NCBI GenBank assembly: GCA_003963145.1 | Contig: RXJJ01000016.1 | Location: forward strand, 1-64,000 | Length of the DNA: 64,000 bases | Reading direction: 5' to 3' | From: Bradyrhizobiaceae bacterium | Lineage (GTDB): Bacteria; Pseudomonadota; Alphaproteobacteria; Rhizobiales; Xanthobacteraceae | In this document: in pieces, positions 8,963 through 17,285 of the stretch | How positions within the stretch are numbered: the stretch's first letter is position 1 | Layout of the letters: every line of letters starts with the position of its first letter | Position numbers and translations under genes: made by a program | The notes under the pieces: generated by a model | What the model was told of the DNA's origin: nothing | The model's input: only the letters and a program-made list of their open reading frames with translations | Databases searched by the model: none

Positions 8963-9985
8963 TTACCCCAATCGCTCCCGCGCGAGCTTCGCGCCCGCGC
9001 CGAGCGCGCGCAGCTTGGCCTCGGAAATGTCGCGGCGCATCGGCGCCATGCCGCAATTCGTCGTCGCCATGATCCTGTCCTTCGGCACGAACTTCATCAC
9101 AGCTTCGATGGTCTTCACCACATCCTCCGGCGTCTCGATCGCGTCGCTCGCCACGTCGATCACGCCGGCCTGCAACGTCTTGCCCTTGAGCAGCGCGAGC
9201 AGATCGAGCGGCACGTGCGAGTTCTTGCACTCGATGGCGACATTCTGGATCGGGCTGGCATCGATCGCCGGAAAAATCTTCTCGTATTGCCGCCATTCGG
9301 CGCCGAGCGATTCCTTCCAGTCGTTATTCGCTTTGATGCCGTAGCCGTAACAGATGTGCACGCCCGTGGCGCAGGTCAGCCCTTTGGCCGCGCGCGTCAG
9401 TGCCTCCACACCCCACTCGTTCACCTCGTCGAGAAAAACGTTGAAGGCCGGCTCGTCGAACTGAACCATGTCGACGCCGTCGGCCTGAAGATTGCGGGCC
9501 TCCTCGTTCAGAAGATCGGCGAACGCGAATGCCATTTTCACCCGGTCGCCGTAATAACTGTCGGCGACGGTGTCGATGATGGTCATCGGGCCGGGCAGGG
9601 TGAATTTCAGTTTGTGCTTCGTATGCGCGCGCGCGGCGCGCGCCTCGAAAGCGTGGACGCGATCCTTCAGCCGCAGCGGACCCGTCACCTGCGGAACCAT
9701 CGCTTTGTAACGGTCGTTGCGGATGCCCATCTCGACCTTGTGGGCGAAGTCGATACCCTCGACCCGCTCGAGAAAGCCATGCACGAAATGCTGGCGCGCC
9801 TGTTCGCCGTCGGTCAGCCAGTCGATCCCGGCATCTTCCTGGATTTTCACCGCCAGCAGCGTGGCGTCGCGCTTGCCCATCTCAAGCTCGGCGCCTTCCA
9901 GTTTCCACGGCGCCCACAGCACGTTGGGCTGTGCCAGCCATGAGGGTTTCGGCAATGAGCCGGCGATGGTGGTCTCGAACAGCAT
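8963..9985 (-). CDS. Short MetE-like methionine synthase family protein
   Basis: 340-residue protein equivalent to the C-terminal catalytic barrel of cobalamin-independent methionine synthase, lacking the N-terminal half of classical MetE (about 750 aa). Zinc-ligand regions are visible: GVHICYGYG (His and Cys), VAIECKNS (Glu) and ATTNCGMAPM (Cys). The start at 9985 (MLFETTIAGSLPKP) follows GGGGAA and matches the family; the longer frame to 10078 was rejected. It could methylate homocysteine with a donor other than methyl-THF, as proposed for core-MetE (MesD-type) enzymes, but no MesX-like partner is seen beside it. Confidence 0.85.
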   Translation of the reverse strand: MLFETTIAGSLPKPSWLAQPNVLWAPWKLEGAELEMGKRDATLLAVKIQEDAGIDWLTDGEQARQHFVHGFLERVEGIDFAHKVEMGIRNDRYKAMVPQVTGPLRLKDRVHAFEARAARAHTKHKLKFTLPGPMTIIDTVADSYYGDRVKMAFAFADLLNEEARNLQADGVDMVQFDEPAFNVFLDEVNEWGVEALTRAAKGLTCATGVHICYGYGIKANNDWKESLGAEWRQYEKIFPAIDASPIQNVAIECKNSHVPLDLLALLKGKTLQAGVIDVASDAIETPEDVVKTIEAVMKFVPKDRIMATTNCGMAPMRRDISEAKLRALGAGAKLARERLG

Positions 9986-10280
9986 GGCGTTTCCCCGGAA
10001 TTTTATTGTTCGGCCGATAATCGGTCCTTCGCCTCTCTGCCATGTCCGGATGCGACCGTACAGCGTGGCCGTGATCAAAAATAATCGAACGGCGGCGGCA
10101 ACGGCGCCGCCGCCATGGCGGCGGGCTGTCTATCGCCGCGCCCGACGGTTCCGCAAATCGCCGCGATCTTTATTAAGCATTTTGCAAAGTGACGGGGGAT
10201 TGTTCGTCTCTGCCGGTGTTGCCGCAGCCCGTCATCGTCCATGCTGCACGGATGACGTGACAATTCGGGCTCATCTCCGC

Positions 10281-10634
10281 ATGGATACCGTTCTGATCCT
10301 GTCCGCCCTGAGCGCAGCTCTCGGCTTTGCGACAGGGCTGCGTTTCAATGTCTTCGCCATGGCGGCGGTGTCCGTGCTGCTCGCACTGGGCTCGGCCATT
10401 GTCCTGCGCGCTCACGGTTTCGGCGCCGCGGGTGGAATCCTTGTCGTCGTCGTGTGCCTTCTCGCCAGCCAGATCGCTTATCTCGCCGGGGTCATGTCGG
10501 TGCGGGGCGCCGGGATATTAGCGGACGATATATCCGGCGGCCGTCCAGACGATAATCGCCAGGGCGATGTCGGCGACGACGAGAAGAAGCAGGACCCTCA
10601 TCCACCGCGGCCCCCGTCCGCGCCTCACGGATAA
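10281..10634 (+). CDS. Small hydrophobic membrane protein, unknown
   Basis: The first 75 residues form three likely membrane helices (MDTVLILSALSAALGFATGL, NVFAMAAVSVLLALGSAIVL, and a helix rich in Val, Leu and Ala ending in AYLAGV). The last 40 residues are polar and proline-rich and look unlike a coding tail, so the true end may be earlier through a frameshift or a decayed 3' end. A small reverse-strand ORF overlaps this part. Function unknown; no operon partner. Confidence 0.5.
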   Translation: MDTVLILSALSAALGFATGLRFNVFAMAAVSVLLALGSAIVLRAHGFGAAGGILVVVVCLLASQIAYLAGVMSVRGAGILADDISGGRPDDNRQGDVGDDEKKQDPHPPRPPSAPHG

Positions 10635-10727
10635 TGCCCGCGCCGGCTTCGGCCGCGGCTGTCTCGTGTGCCGGTTTCGGCCGGGAGAGGGAAGGCTTGT
10701 GCCCATCTGGGGCAATGGTTGGCTCAT
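10518..10727 (-). CDS. Possible small single-helix membrane protein
   Basis: Reverse-strand frame of 69 codons. Its C-terminal 27 residues begin MRVLLLLVVADIALAIIVWT and form a convincing membrane helix; the basic, proline-rich N-terminal part may be untranslated, so the real gene may start at 10600. It overlaps the polar tail of the forward-strand ORF 10281-10634. Only one of the two can be fully coding there. Confidence 0.35.
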   Translation of the reverse strand: MSQPLPQMGTSLPSPGRNRHTRQPRPKPARALSVRRGRGPRWMRVLLLLVVADIALAIIVWTAAGYIVR

Positions 10728-10957
10728 GGCGAAACAGTTTTCCCTGCGAGGGCGGTGAACCTCCTTTGCTGCGCAAGGCCGATGCCAGGCTGCGCCTTCG
10801 CGAGTTCAATTGAATAGTCGAACGGTCCGAGGTGACTGCCGGTGCGGCGCGGCGGCGATGAGCGGGGCCGGGCGATTCCGCTTATTTGCAAAACGCGAGG
10901 GGATGAGCCGCAAACACCGGTTGCCAAACCGGCCGAAACCACTGAAAAACGAGCCGC
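10728..10957. other. Leader region of tRNA-Leu
   Basis: No protein gene supported. It should contain the tRNA promoter, but no unambiguous -35/-10 pair was found by eye. Confidence 0.4.
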
Positions 10958-11044
10958 GCGGACGTGGCGGAACTGGTAGACGCAAGGGACTTAAAATCCC
11001 TCGGGAGTGATCCCGTCCGGGTTCGATTCCCGGCGCCCGCACCA
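10958..11044 (+). tRNA. tRNA-Leu (anticodon UAA)
   Basis: Begins GCGGACGTGGCGGAACTGG, has anticodon loop CTTAAAA (anticodon TAA) on a GGGA/TCCC stem, a long variable arm (CGGGAGTGATCCCG), T-arm CCGGG-TTCGATT-CCCGG and an encoded CCA. The acceptor stem GCGGACG/CGCCCGC has one A-C mismatch at position 5-68. A decayed copy of the 3' half at 18189-18246 has T at the matching place (CGTCCGC), which would restore a perfect stem. This suggests that the present 3' end was brought in by an integrated element. Confidence 0.96.
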
Positions 11045-11177
11045 ACTCTTCAATGCCTGTGTGCACGCTCTTGAAGCGCCAGCGCCCTTGGCGGACTGTT
11101 TTGTCGCCTCGCGCGCCCACAATCCCGAGAGCTTTCTCCAGGCCACCGATTGGCGTCAGTTGGCTCCATCGCGCGCG

Positions 11178-12080
11178 TTAGCGCCGCTGCGATTTGTTTG
11201 CGAGCCGACGGGCAATCGAAACAACGGTCGGGACCAGAGGTGAGCGATCGTCACGGCGCCACACGGCGTGAACCTCGGCCGGTGCCTTCGATCGCAAGGT
11301 GATTGGTCTCATGGTGACATTGTCGAGGTGCAGACCGGATGCCGACTGCGGTACCAGCGCCAGACCGAGTCCAGCACGAACGAGCGATAGGACCGAATGG
11401 ATCTGTCCGAGATACTGTACATATCGCGGGTGCACGTTCGCCTGTGCCAATTGCCCAACGATCAGTTCATAGAAATAGCGCGACTCATGCGGCGAGTACA
11501 TGATGAACGGCTGGTCGTCGAGGTCCTTGAGCGTTAGTTGCCGCTTTCGAGCCAGCGGATGAGCGGAGGGGATCGCCGCCTGCAAACCTTCTGCAAACAC
11601 CTTTGTCGAGTCGATGCCAGATCTGACAAGGATCGGTCGAATGAAGCCGATGTCGATTTCCTCGGAGCCGAGTGCCTCAAGTTGATCCCCTGTCACCATT
11701 TCCTTCAGCGACAAATCGACATTCGGCAGTTCCGCAAGACAAGCGGTTACCAGGCGAGGGACAAAATCGTATGCAGACGCAGCCGTGAATCCAACCCGGA
11801 GCGAGCCGGTGCTGCCAAGAGCAACTTTCTTCGCCAGGGTGGACGCGCTTTCTGCAAGGCGAAGCACTCTTCGCGCTTCGGGCAAAAAGCGGTCTCCGGC
11901 GATGGTTAGTCGGACAGAACGACTCGTGCGATCAAATAATTTCGCATCTATTTGATGTTCCAGGAGTTGAATCTGCCGACTGAGCGGCGGCTGGGTCATC
12001 ATGAGCCGTTTTGCGGCGCGGCCAAAATGCAGCTCTTCCGCGAGAGTTACGAAGCAAACGAGTTGATTGAGCTCGAACAT
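11178..12080 (-). CDS. LysR-family transcriptional regulator
   Basis: 300-residue LysR-type regulator. The N-terminal winged helix (residues 1-60: MFELNQLVCFVTLAEELHFG, RAAKRLMMTQPPLSRQIQLL) is followed by a two-lobed effector domain (about 90-295). It is transcribed away from the catabolic operon, from a shared 188-base gap containing a palindromic T-N11-A type site. By the usual logic of the family it senses the substrate or an intermediate of glucarate breakdown and activates the operon; the effector is inferred. Confidence 0.92.
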   Translation of the reverse strand: MFELNQLVCFVTLAEELHFGRAAKRLMMTQPPLSRQIQLLEHQIDAKLFDRTSRSVRLTIAGDRFLPEARRVLRLAESASTLAKKVALGSTGSLRVGFTAASAYDFVPRLVTACLAELPNVDLSLKEMVTGDQLEALGSEEIDIGFIRPILVRSGIDSTKVFAEGLQAAIPSAHPLARKRQLTLKDLDDQPFIMYSPHESRYFYELIVGQLAQANVHPRYVQYLGQIHSVLSLVRAGLGLALVPQSASGLHLDNVTMRPITLRSKAPAEVHAVWRRDDRSPLVPTVVSIARRLANKSQRR

Positions 12081-12109
12081 GAGAGCCTCGCATTTTTGCG
12101 GTTCGGATT

Positions 12110-12132
12110 ATCGATACAAAAAAAGTATCAAT
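12110..12132. promoter_or_regulatory. Likely LysR operator in divergent promoter region
   Basis: ATCGATAC-A7-GTATCAAT is an inverted repeat with 7 of 8 matching positions per arm, centred about 150 bases before the substrate-binding protein gene and 40 bases before lysR. Size and T-N11-A spacing fit LysR binding sites. Confidence 0.6.
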
Positions 12133-12268
12133 CAATTCATTCTTTAGATTAGACCCCGGTTGATTGTGCCGCTAGCCTTTTCCCAAGCCGTAAAGGTCGC
12201 TTGTCTACGACAAAGCAAAAGTCCGGATCGCCGGACAGGGAAGAGATGGTTCATCCAAGGAGGGGTTC

Positions 12269-13291
12269 ATGACGGTTTGGCCGATCAAGGTTATTTGTGC
12301 GTCCGCGATAGCTGCCCTGGCGCTCTCGAGCGGAACAGCACCGTCCCACGCTCAGGACAAGTCCGAAATCTCCATCACGCGGCAGCCGGGAATCGTCTAT
12401 CTCCCCACGCATGTGATGGAGAAGCAGCAACTCATCGAGAAAGAAGCCGAGAAGCTCGGACTGAAGGGTCTGAAGGTCAACTGGGTCAACCTCAGCGGCG
12501 GAAGCGCCCAGACCGACGCGTTGTTGGCGGGAAGCGTTGATCTCGTGAATACAGGCGTCGGCAACCTGTTGCTGCTCAACGATCGCACCAAGGGCGGCGT
12601 GAAAGGGATTGTTGCGACATCCGCGCTCCCGCTGGCGCTGATCTCTCGCGATCCTCGAATCAAAACGCTGGCTGACATCAAGCCTGGCGACAAAATCGCC
12701 GTCCCCACCGTCAAGGTGTCCACGCAAGCCATCCTGCTCCAGATGGCAAGCGCGAAGATGTACGGCGACGATCAATACGCGAAGCTCGATGCAAACACGG
12801 TTCAACTGGGTCATCCGGACGCGTTTGCGGCGATGTCGAACGTGAACGGCGAAATAACAAGCCATTTCGCCGCGCCGCCATTCCAATTCCGTGAACTGAA
12901 AAATGTACCGGGTGCACATATCGTTGTGCAGTCGCAAGACATCATCGGCGGTCCGCTCACGCAGTCGCACTTCTTCTGCACGACGAAATTTGCCGATGCC
13001 AACCCGAAAATTATTCAGGCGGTCAAGGCGGCGACATTGGTGGCTCAGGCCTTTATTCGTGAACACACCCCTGAAGCCGTCAGGATCTACAAGGAAGTGA
13101 CCAACGATCCGACCAGCGACCAGGATCTGCTCCAGTATCTGAAGGAACCCGATATGATGGAGTTCAATCCACAGCCTCAGGGCGTGATGAAGTTTGCGCA
13201 GCACCTCTACAAAATCGGCACGCTCAAGACCGAGCCGAAGTCGTGGAAGGATTACTACCTGTCGACAGCGGAAGACCTGCCGGGAAACTAG
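12269..13291 (+). CDS. ABC transporter substrate-binding protein (NitT/TauT, NMT1-like)
   Basis: Periplasmic binding protein of 340 aa with a signal peptide cleaved near residue 28 (SHA-QD). It has the NMT1/SsuA-like two-domain fold, with sequence such as [19 protein letters not shown] and [20 protein letters not shown]. The family usually binds nitrate, sulfonates, taurine, aromatic acids or pyrimidine precursors. Here it heads an operon with glucarate dehydratase, so an aldarate ligand is likely by context. The ribosome site AAGGAGGGG is very strong. The matching ATPase and permease genes lie downstream, after two enzyme genes. Confidence 0.9.
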   Translation: MTVWPIKVICASAIAALALSSGTAPSHAQDKSEISITRQPGIVYLPTHVMEKQQLIEKEAEKLGLKGLKVNWVNLSGGSAQTDALLAGSVDLVNTGVGNLLLLNDRTKGGVKGIVATSALPLALISRDPRIKTLADIKPGDKIAVPTVKVSTQAILLQMASAKMYGDDQYAKLDANTVQLGHPDAFAAMSNVNGEITSHFAAPPFQFRELKNVPGAHIVVQSQDIIGGPLTQSHFFCTTKFADANPKIIQAVKAATLVAQAFIREHTPEAVRIYKEVTNDPTSDQDLLQYLKEPDMMEFNPQPQGVMKFAQHLYKIGTLKTEPKSWKDYYLSTAEDLPGN

Positions 13292-13332
13292 GAAGGTCGG
13301 GAAAGAGCGGCACGGGAAGTCTGGTACCTCCA

Positions 13333-14688
13333 ATGACAAATACCGAACTATCGAAGTCGACGCCTTCGGTCTGCGAAATGCGCGTCATTCCTGTCGCGGG
13401 CCGCGACAGCATGTTGCTCAACCTTTCGGGCGCGCATGGTCCGTTCTTCACGCGCAACATTGTCATTCTGACTGATACGTCGGGGCACATAGGACTTGGT
13501 GAGGTCCCCGGCGGTGAAGCAATCCGCTCGACAATCGAAGATGCTCGCGAACTGGTCGTTGGCCAGCCCATCGGGCGGATGCATGCCATTCTAAATTCCG
13601 TTCGCGTCGTTTTTGGTGATCGAGATGCCGGCGGCCGTGGTGCTCAAACGTTCGATCTGCGAACGACGGTTCATGCGGTGACTGCCTTGGAAGCGGCGCT
13701 CTATGATCTCCTGGGCCAGCACTTGGAAGTGCCTGTCGCCGCTCTCCTGGGCGAAGGTCAGCAGCGTACGACTGTTGATATGCTGGGTTACCTCTTTTAT
13801 GTGGGGGATCGGCGCAAGACGGATCTCCCGTATGCTAGCGAGCCCGATGCAAAGGATGATTGGATCCGATTGCGTCATGAGCTTGCGATGACGCCTGAGG
13901 CGATCGTGCGTCTCGGCGAAGCGGCGCAACAGCGCTACGGTTTTAGGGATTTCAAGCTCAAAGGCGGCGCGTTGGCTGGCGAGGACGAGATCGCTGCAGT
14001 TACCGCATTAAAGAACAGATTTCCGGAAGCGCGTATCACGCTTGATCCAAATGGCGCATGGTCCCTCGACGAGGCAGTGCGGCTTTGCAAGGGGCAGGGA
14101 CACATCCTGGCGTATGCGGAAGATCCCTGTGGCGCGGAGCAAGGGTATTCCGGTCGGGAGGTGATGGCTGAATTCCGCCGCGCCACTGGGTTGCCGACCG
14201 CAACAAACATGGTCGCAACGGATTGGCGGCAGCTCGGTCACGCCATCAAACTCAACTCTGTCGATATTCCGCTGGCGGACCCTCACTTTTGGACGATGCA
14301 GGGATCCGTGCGCGTCGCGCAGATTTGCAAGGAATGGGGTCTGACGTGGGGATCACACTCCAACAATCATTTCGACATTTCGTTGGCGATGTTCACCCAT
14401 GTCGGTGCCGCGGCGCCCGGAAACATCACGGCGCTCGATACGCACTGGATCTGGCAGGACGGTCAACGTTTGACAAAGGATCCGTTCAGGATTGAGGACG
14501 GCAAGGTGCGCGTGCCCACACGAGGCGGATTAGGCATCGAGCCGGACATGGTCGAAATCGAGAAGGCGCACGAACTCTACAAGCGCCACGGTCTGGGCGC
14601 GAGAGACGACGCTACTGCGATGCAATTCTTGATCCCAGGGTGGACCTTCGATCCGAAGAAGCCCTGCATGGTTCGACCCAAGAGATAA
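13333..14688 (+). CDS. gudD: Glucarate dehydratase
   Basis: Enolase-superfamily dehydratase (451 aa) converting D-glucarate (and often L-idarate) to 5-dehydro-4-deoxy-glucarate. It is very close to the E. coli enzyme over its whole length: [36 protein letters not shown], the K-X-K acid/base pair in DFKLKGG, metal-ligand region [27 protein letters not shown], and the catalytic His in [17 protein letters not shown]. The start at 13333 (MTNTEL) is chosen because homology begins a few residues later; an in-frame start at 13243 overlaps the previous gene. The ribosome site is weak. Confidence 0.95.
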   Translation: MTNTELSKSTPSVCEMRVIPVAGRDSMLLNLSGAHGPFFTRNIVILTDTSGHIGLGEVPGGEAIRSTIEDARELVVGQPIGRMHAILNSVRVVFGDRDAGGRGAQTFDLRTTVHAVTALEAALYDLLGQHLEVPVAALLGEGQQRTTVDMLGYLFYVGDRRKTDLPYASEPDAKDDWIRLRHELAMTPEAIVRLGEAAQQRYGFRDFKLKGGALAGEDEIAAVTALKNRFPEARITLDPNGAWSLDEAVRLCKGQGHILAYAEDPCGAEQGYSGREVMAEFRRATGLPTATNMVATDWRQLGHAIKLNSVDIPLADPHFWTMQGSVRVAQICKEWGLTWGSHSNNHFDISLAMFTHVGAAAPGNITALDTHWIWQDGQRLTKDPFRIEDGKVRVPTRGGLGIEPDMVEIEKAHELYKRHGLGARDDATAMQFLIPGWTFDPKKPCMVRPKR

Positions 14689-14693
14689 GTGTC

Positions 14694-15485
14694 ATGCGAG
14701 AAAACAAAATCCGATCGATTTGGAATGCGGGCGGCGCTGTCGTCAATGGGTGGCTTGCCATTCCAAGCTCATTCTCGGCCGAGGTCATGGCCCATCAAGG
14801 ATGGGATTCCCTCACCGTCGACCTGCAGCACGGCGTGACCGACTATGCATCGGCGGTTGCCATGTTTACGGCGATCTCAACGACGACGACTGTTCCCATC
14901 GCGCGGGTACCTTGGCTCGATCCTGGCATCATTATGAAAGTTCTTGATGCCGGCGCTTACGGCGTCATTTGTCCGATGGTGAACAGCAAGGAGGACGCTG
15001 AGAAATTCGTCCATGCCTGTCGTTACGCGCCGCAAGGTGGCCGAAGCTTTGGTCCCATTCGGGCCTTGCTCTATGGCGGCGCTGATTATCCGGCCAAGGC
15101 CAACGAAACAATTGTAACGCTGGCGATGATCGAGACGCGTCAGGCGTTGAACAATCTTGACGAGATTCTTTCGGTGAAGGGGCTCGACGCCGTCTACATC
15201 GGTCCTGCCGATCTTTCGCTTTCGCTCGGCTGTACGCCGACGTTCGACGATGTCGACAAGCCGGTAGCGGAGGCCATCGACATGGTCCTCGCCAAGGCCA
15301 ACGAGCATGGCGTTGTGCCTTGCATCCATAACGGCACTCCCGAGTTTGCATTGAAGCGCATAGCGCGCGGATTCCGACTCGTGACGATCGGTTCCGACGC
15401 TCGTCTGATGGCGGCCGGCGCACAGCAGATCATGCTCAATATGAAAAGCGGTTTGAAGGCGGTCAGTTCGAAATCGGCCTATTGA
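14694..15485 (+). CDS. HpcH/HpaI-family aldolase, likely 5-keto-4-deoxy-D-glucarate aldolase
   Basis: Class II metal-dependent aldolase (263 aa) of the HpcH/HpaI/GarL family. Visible features are VDLQHGVTDY (base region), PIARVPW (substrate Arg), metal ligands Glu in LAMIETRQAL and Asp in YIGPADLSLSLG. The gene begins 5 bases after the gudD stop. In the GudD-GarL-GarR route it would split 5-keto-4-deoxyglucarate into pyruvate and tartronate semialdehyde. Family members also act on other 2-keto acids, so the exact substrate is inferred from neighbours. Confidence 0.87.
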   Translation: MRENKIRSIWNAGGAVVNGWLAIPSSFSAEVMAHQGWDSLTVDLQHGVTDYASAVAMFTAISTTTTVPIARVPWLDPGIIMKVLDAGAYGVICPMVNSKEDAEKFVHACRYAPQGGRSFGPIRALLYGGADYPAKANETIVTLAMIETRQALNNLDEILSVKGLDAVYIGPADLSLSLGCTPTFDDVDKPVAEAIDMVLAKANEHGVVPCIHNGTPEFALKRIARGFRLVTIGSDARLMAAGAQQIMLNMKSGLKAVSSKSAY

Positions 15486-15549
15486 TTTTCCGATCCAAAA
15501 AACCAGGGGCCGGGCGAGGCATTTGCCTTCGGTCCGTTAGGGGGAGCGA

Positions 15550-16317
15550 ATGACGACCACTCCGCTTTTGGAGGTGAAGGGCGTTACCCTTCAATACAAG
15601 ACGCCTAGTCTTTTGATCACAGCGACGTATCGCGTGGATCTGAACGTGTTTGAGGGCGACAGGTTCGTGCTGCTCGGACCGTCCGGATGCGGCAAGTCGA
15701 CTCTGCTGAAGGCTGTGGGAGGGTACATGCCTCCCACCGAAGGAGAGATGCGCCTAAAGGGAAAGCTCATCACGCAACCGGGCCCCGATCGCATGATGGT
15801 CTTTCAGGAATTCGATCAGCTATTGCCGTGGAAGACGGTCAAGCAGAATGTGATGTTCCCGTTGCTTTGCACGCGCAGGCTGGATGCTCGCCAGGCCGAA
15901 GAGCAGGCGATGCATTATATTTGCAAGGTCGGGTTGGAGAAGTTTTCCGACAGTCATCCCCACATGCTCTCGGGTGGAATGAAACAGCGCGTGGCCATCG
16001 CGCGCGGCATGGCGATGGAGCCCGATATCTTGCTGATGGACGAGCCGTTTGCAGCTCTCGACGCACTGACGCGTCGAAAAATGCAAGATGAGCTGATGAT
16101 GTTGTGGCACGAGACCCGCTTCACGGTTCTGTTTGTGACGCATTCGATCCCTGAAGCAATCAAGATCGGCAACCGAATCCTGTTGCTCTCTCCTCATCCG
16201 GGCCAGGTGAAGGCCGAGCTAAACGGAGGGGTAGAAGGCGAGGAAGCCGCGGGTCTTGAAAAGCGAATTCAGACCATGCTGTTCGCCGACACGATCGAGG
16301 AGGCCGAGAATGTCTAA
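15550..16317 (+). CDS. ABC transporter ATP-binding protein (NitT/TauT/SsuB type)
   Basis: ATPase subunit, 255 aa. Walker A is GPSGCGKST (about residues 39-47), the Q-loop region is MMVFQEFDQLLPW, the signature is MLSGGMKQR, Walker B is ILLMDEPF and the H-loop is VTHSIPEA. It belongs to the nitrate/sulfonate/taurine importer class. Its last codons overlap the ancestral ATG (16310) of the permease gene by 8 bases, a sign of translational coupling that the permease duplication has disturbed. Confidence 0.93.
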   Translation: MTTTPLLEVKGVTLQYKTPSLLITATYRVDLNVFEGDRFVLLGPSGCGKSTLLKAVGGYMPPTEGEMRLKGKLITQPGPDRMMVFQEFDQLLPWKTVKQNVMFPLLCTRRLDARQAEEQAMHYICKVGLEKFSDSHPHMLSGGMKQRVAIARGMAMEPDILLMDEPFAALDALTRRKMQDELMMLWHETRFTVLFVTHSIPEAIKIGNRILLLSPHPGQVKAELNGGVEGEEAAGLEKRIQTMLFADTIEEAENV

Positions 16318-16354
16318 GCAGCAGCGTGCTACGCCCCTTGTAGTTCCGTCCGAT

Positions 16355-16452
16355 CGTCCAGAGTTTGTCCGCGAGACGACGTCTGGCACGCCGATCGTCG
16401 TGGCGTCCAGAGTTTGTCCGCGAGACGACGTCTGGCACGCCGATCGTCGTGG
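16355..16452 (+). repeat. Perfect 49-bp tandem duplication in the permease 5' end
   Basis: Bases 16355-16403 and 16404-16452 are identical copies starting CGTCCAGAGTTTGTCCGCGA and ending CGATCGTCGTGG. As 49 is not a multiple of 3, two copies put the ancestral start (ATG 16310) out of frame with the membrane domain, and reading stops at 16474. One copy would restore a continuous frame. Confidence 0.97.
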
Positions 16453-17249
16453 AGAAACAGCTTTCAACGTTTGACCGGCTGTACAATGAAACGTGGCTCC
16501 GCAAGGTCATCATTCTTGTGGTTCTCGCGATGATCTGGGAAGCCTACGGGCGTTATCTGAACAACGAACTGCTCTTTCCTACTTTTGTTGACACCATCAA
16601 AGCGTTCTTTCACTCGATTGCGAGCGGTGTTCTTCCCGCACGCGCATGGGCTTCGATTAAGGTTTTGCTCATTGGGTACGCCTGCGGTGTAACCCTGGCG
16701 TCGCTACTGACTGCGCTGGCGATTTCTTCGCGGCTCGGTACCGACTTGCTTGAGACCTTGACCTCAATGTTCAATCCCTTGCCGGCTATTGCACTGTTGC
16801 CGTTGGCGCTGATCTGGTTTGGTCTCGGCAACGGAAGCCTGGTCTTCGTCCTGGTGCACTCGGTGACGTGGGCAATTGCGCTCAATACGCACTCGGGGTT
16901 CCTCTCGGTAAGCCGGACCCTGAAAATGGTTGGCCGCAATTATGGGCTGGGTGGCTTTCGGTACATCGCCAAGATCCTCATTCCCGCCGCGTTTCCGAGC
17001 ATTCTGACGGGTCTCAAGATCGGCTGGGCGTTTGCGTGGCGTACTTTGATCGCCGCTGAGCTGGTTTTTGGCGTAAGTTCAGGTTCGGGTGGACTGGGCT
17101 GGTACATATTCGAGAGCAAAAACAATCTCGATATTCCGTCAGTTTTCGCGGGCCTTCTGACCGTCATTCTGATCGGTCTGGTGGTCGAAAACATCATCTT
17201 CCGCGCGATTGAATCAGCAACCGTGGATCGGTGGGGAATGCAGTCCTGA
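16365..17249 (+). CDS. ABC transporter permease, 5' end disrupted by tandem duplication
   Basis: Membrane subunit of the NitT/Tau/Ssu-type importer with about six helices and the EAA-like coupling loop (RTLKMVGRNYGLGGFRYIAK). The original start is almost surely ATG 16310 (MSKQQRATPLVVPSDRPEFV), which overlaps the ATPase stop. Because of the 49-bp duplication that frame now ends at 16474. The intact frame can only be entered later, for example at TTG 16365 or GTG 16449, neither with a good ribosome site. The lost segment is the cytoplasmic N-terminus, so the membrane part is complete and function may be reduced rather than lost. Confidence 0.8.
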   Translation: MSARRRLARRSSWRPEFVRETTSGTPIVVEKQLSTFDRLYNETWLRKVIILVVLAMIWEAYGRYLNNELLFPTFVDTIKAFFHSIASGVLPARAWASIKVLLIGYACGVTLASLLTALAISSRLGTDLLETLTSMFNPLPAIALLPLALIWFGLGNGSLVFVLVHSVTWAIALNTHSGFLSVSRTLKMVGRNYGLGGFRYIAKILIPAAFPSILTGLKIGWAFAWRTLIAAELVFGVSSGSGGLGWYIFESKNNLDIPSVFAGLLTVILIGLVVENIIFRAIESATVDRWGMQS

Positions 17250-17285
17250 TCGCCGCGTACGCGGGGCGTTTATAACGGAGTCATT

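Noticed and set aside
9986..10080. Possible riboswitch before the MetE-like gene
   Set aside because: The short leader shows no SAM, SAH or cobalamin riboswitch core by eye.
16355..16452. Tandem repeat considered as a CRISPR or minisatellite
   Set aside because: Only two abutting copies with no spacers; it is a simple duplication inside a coding region.
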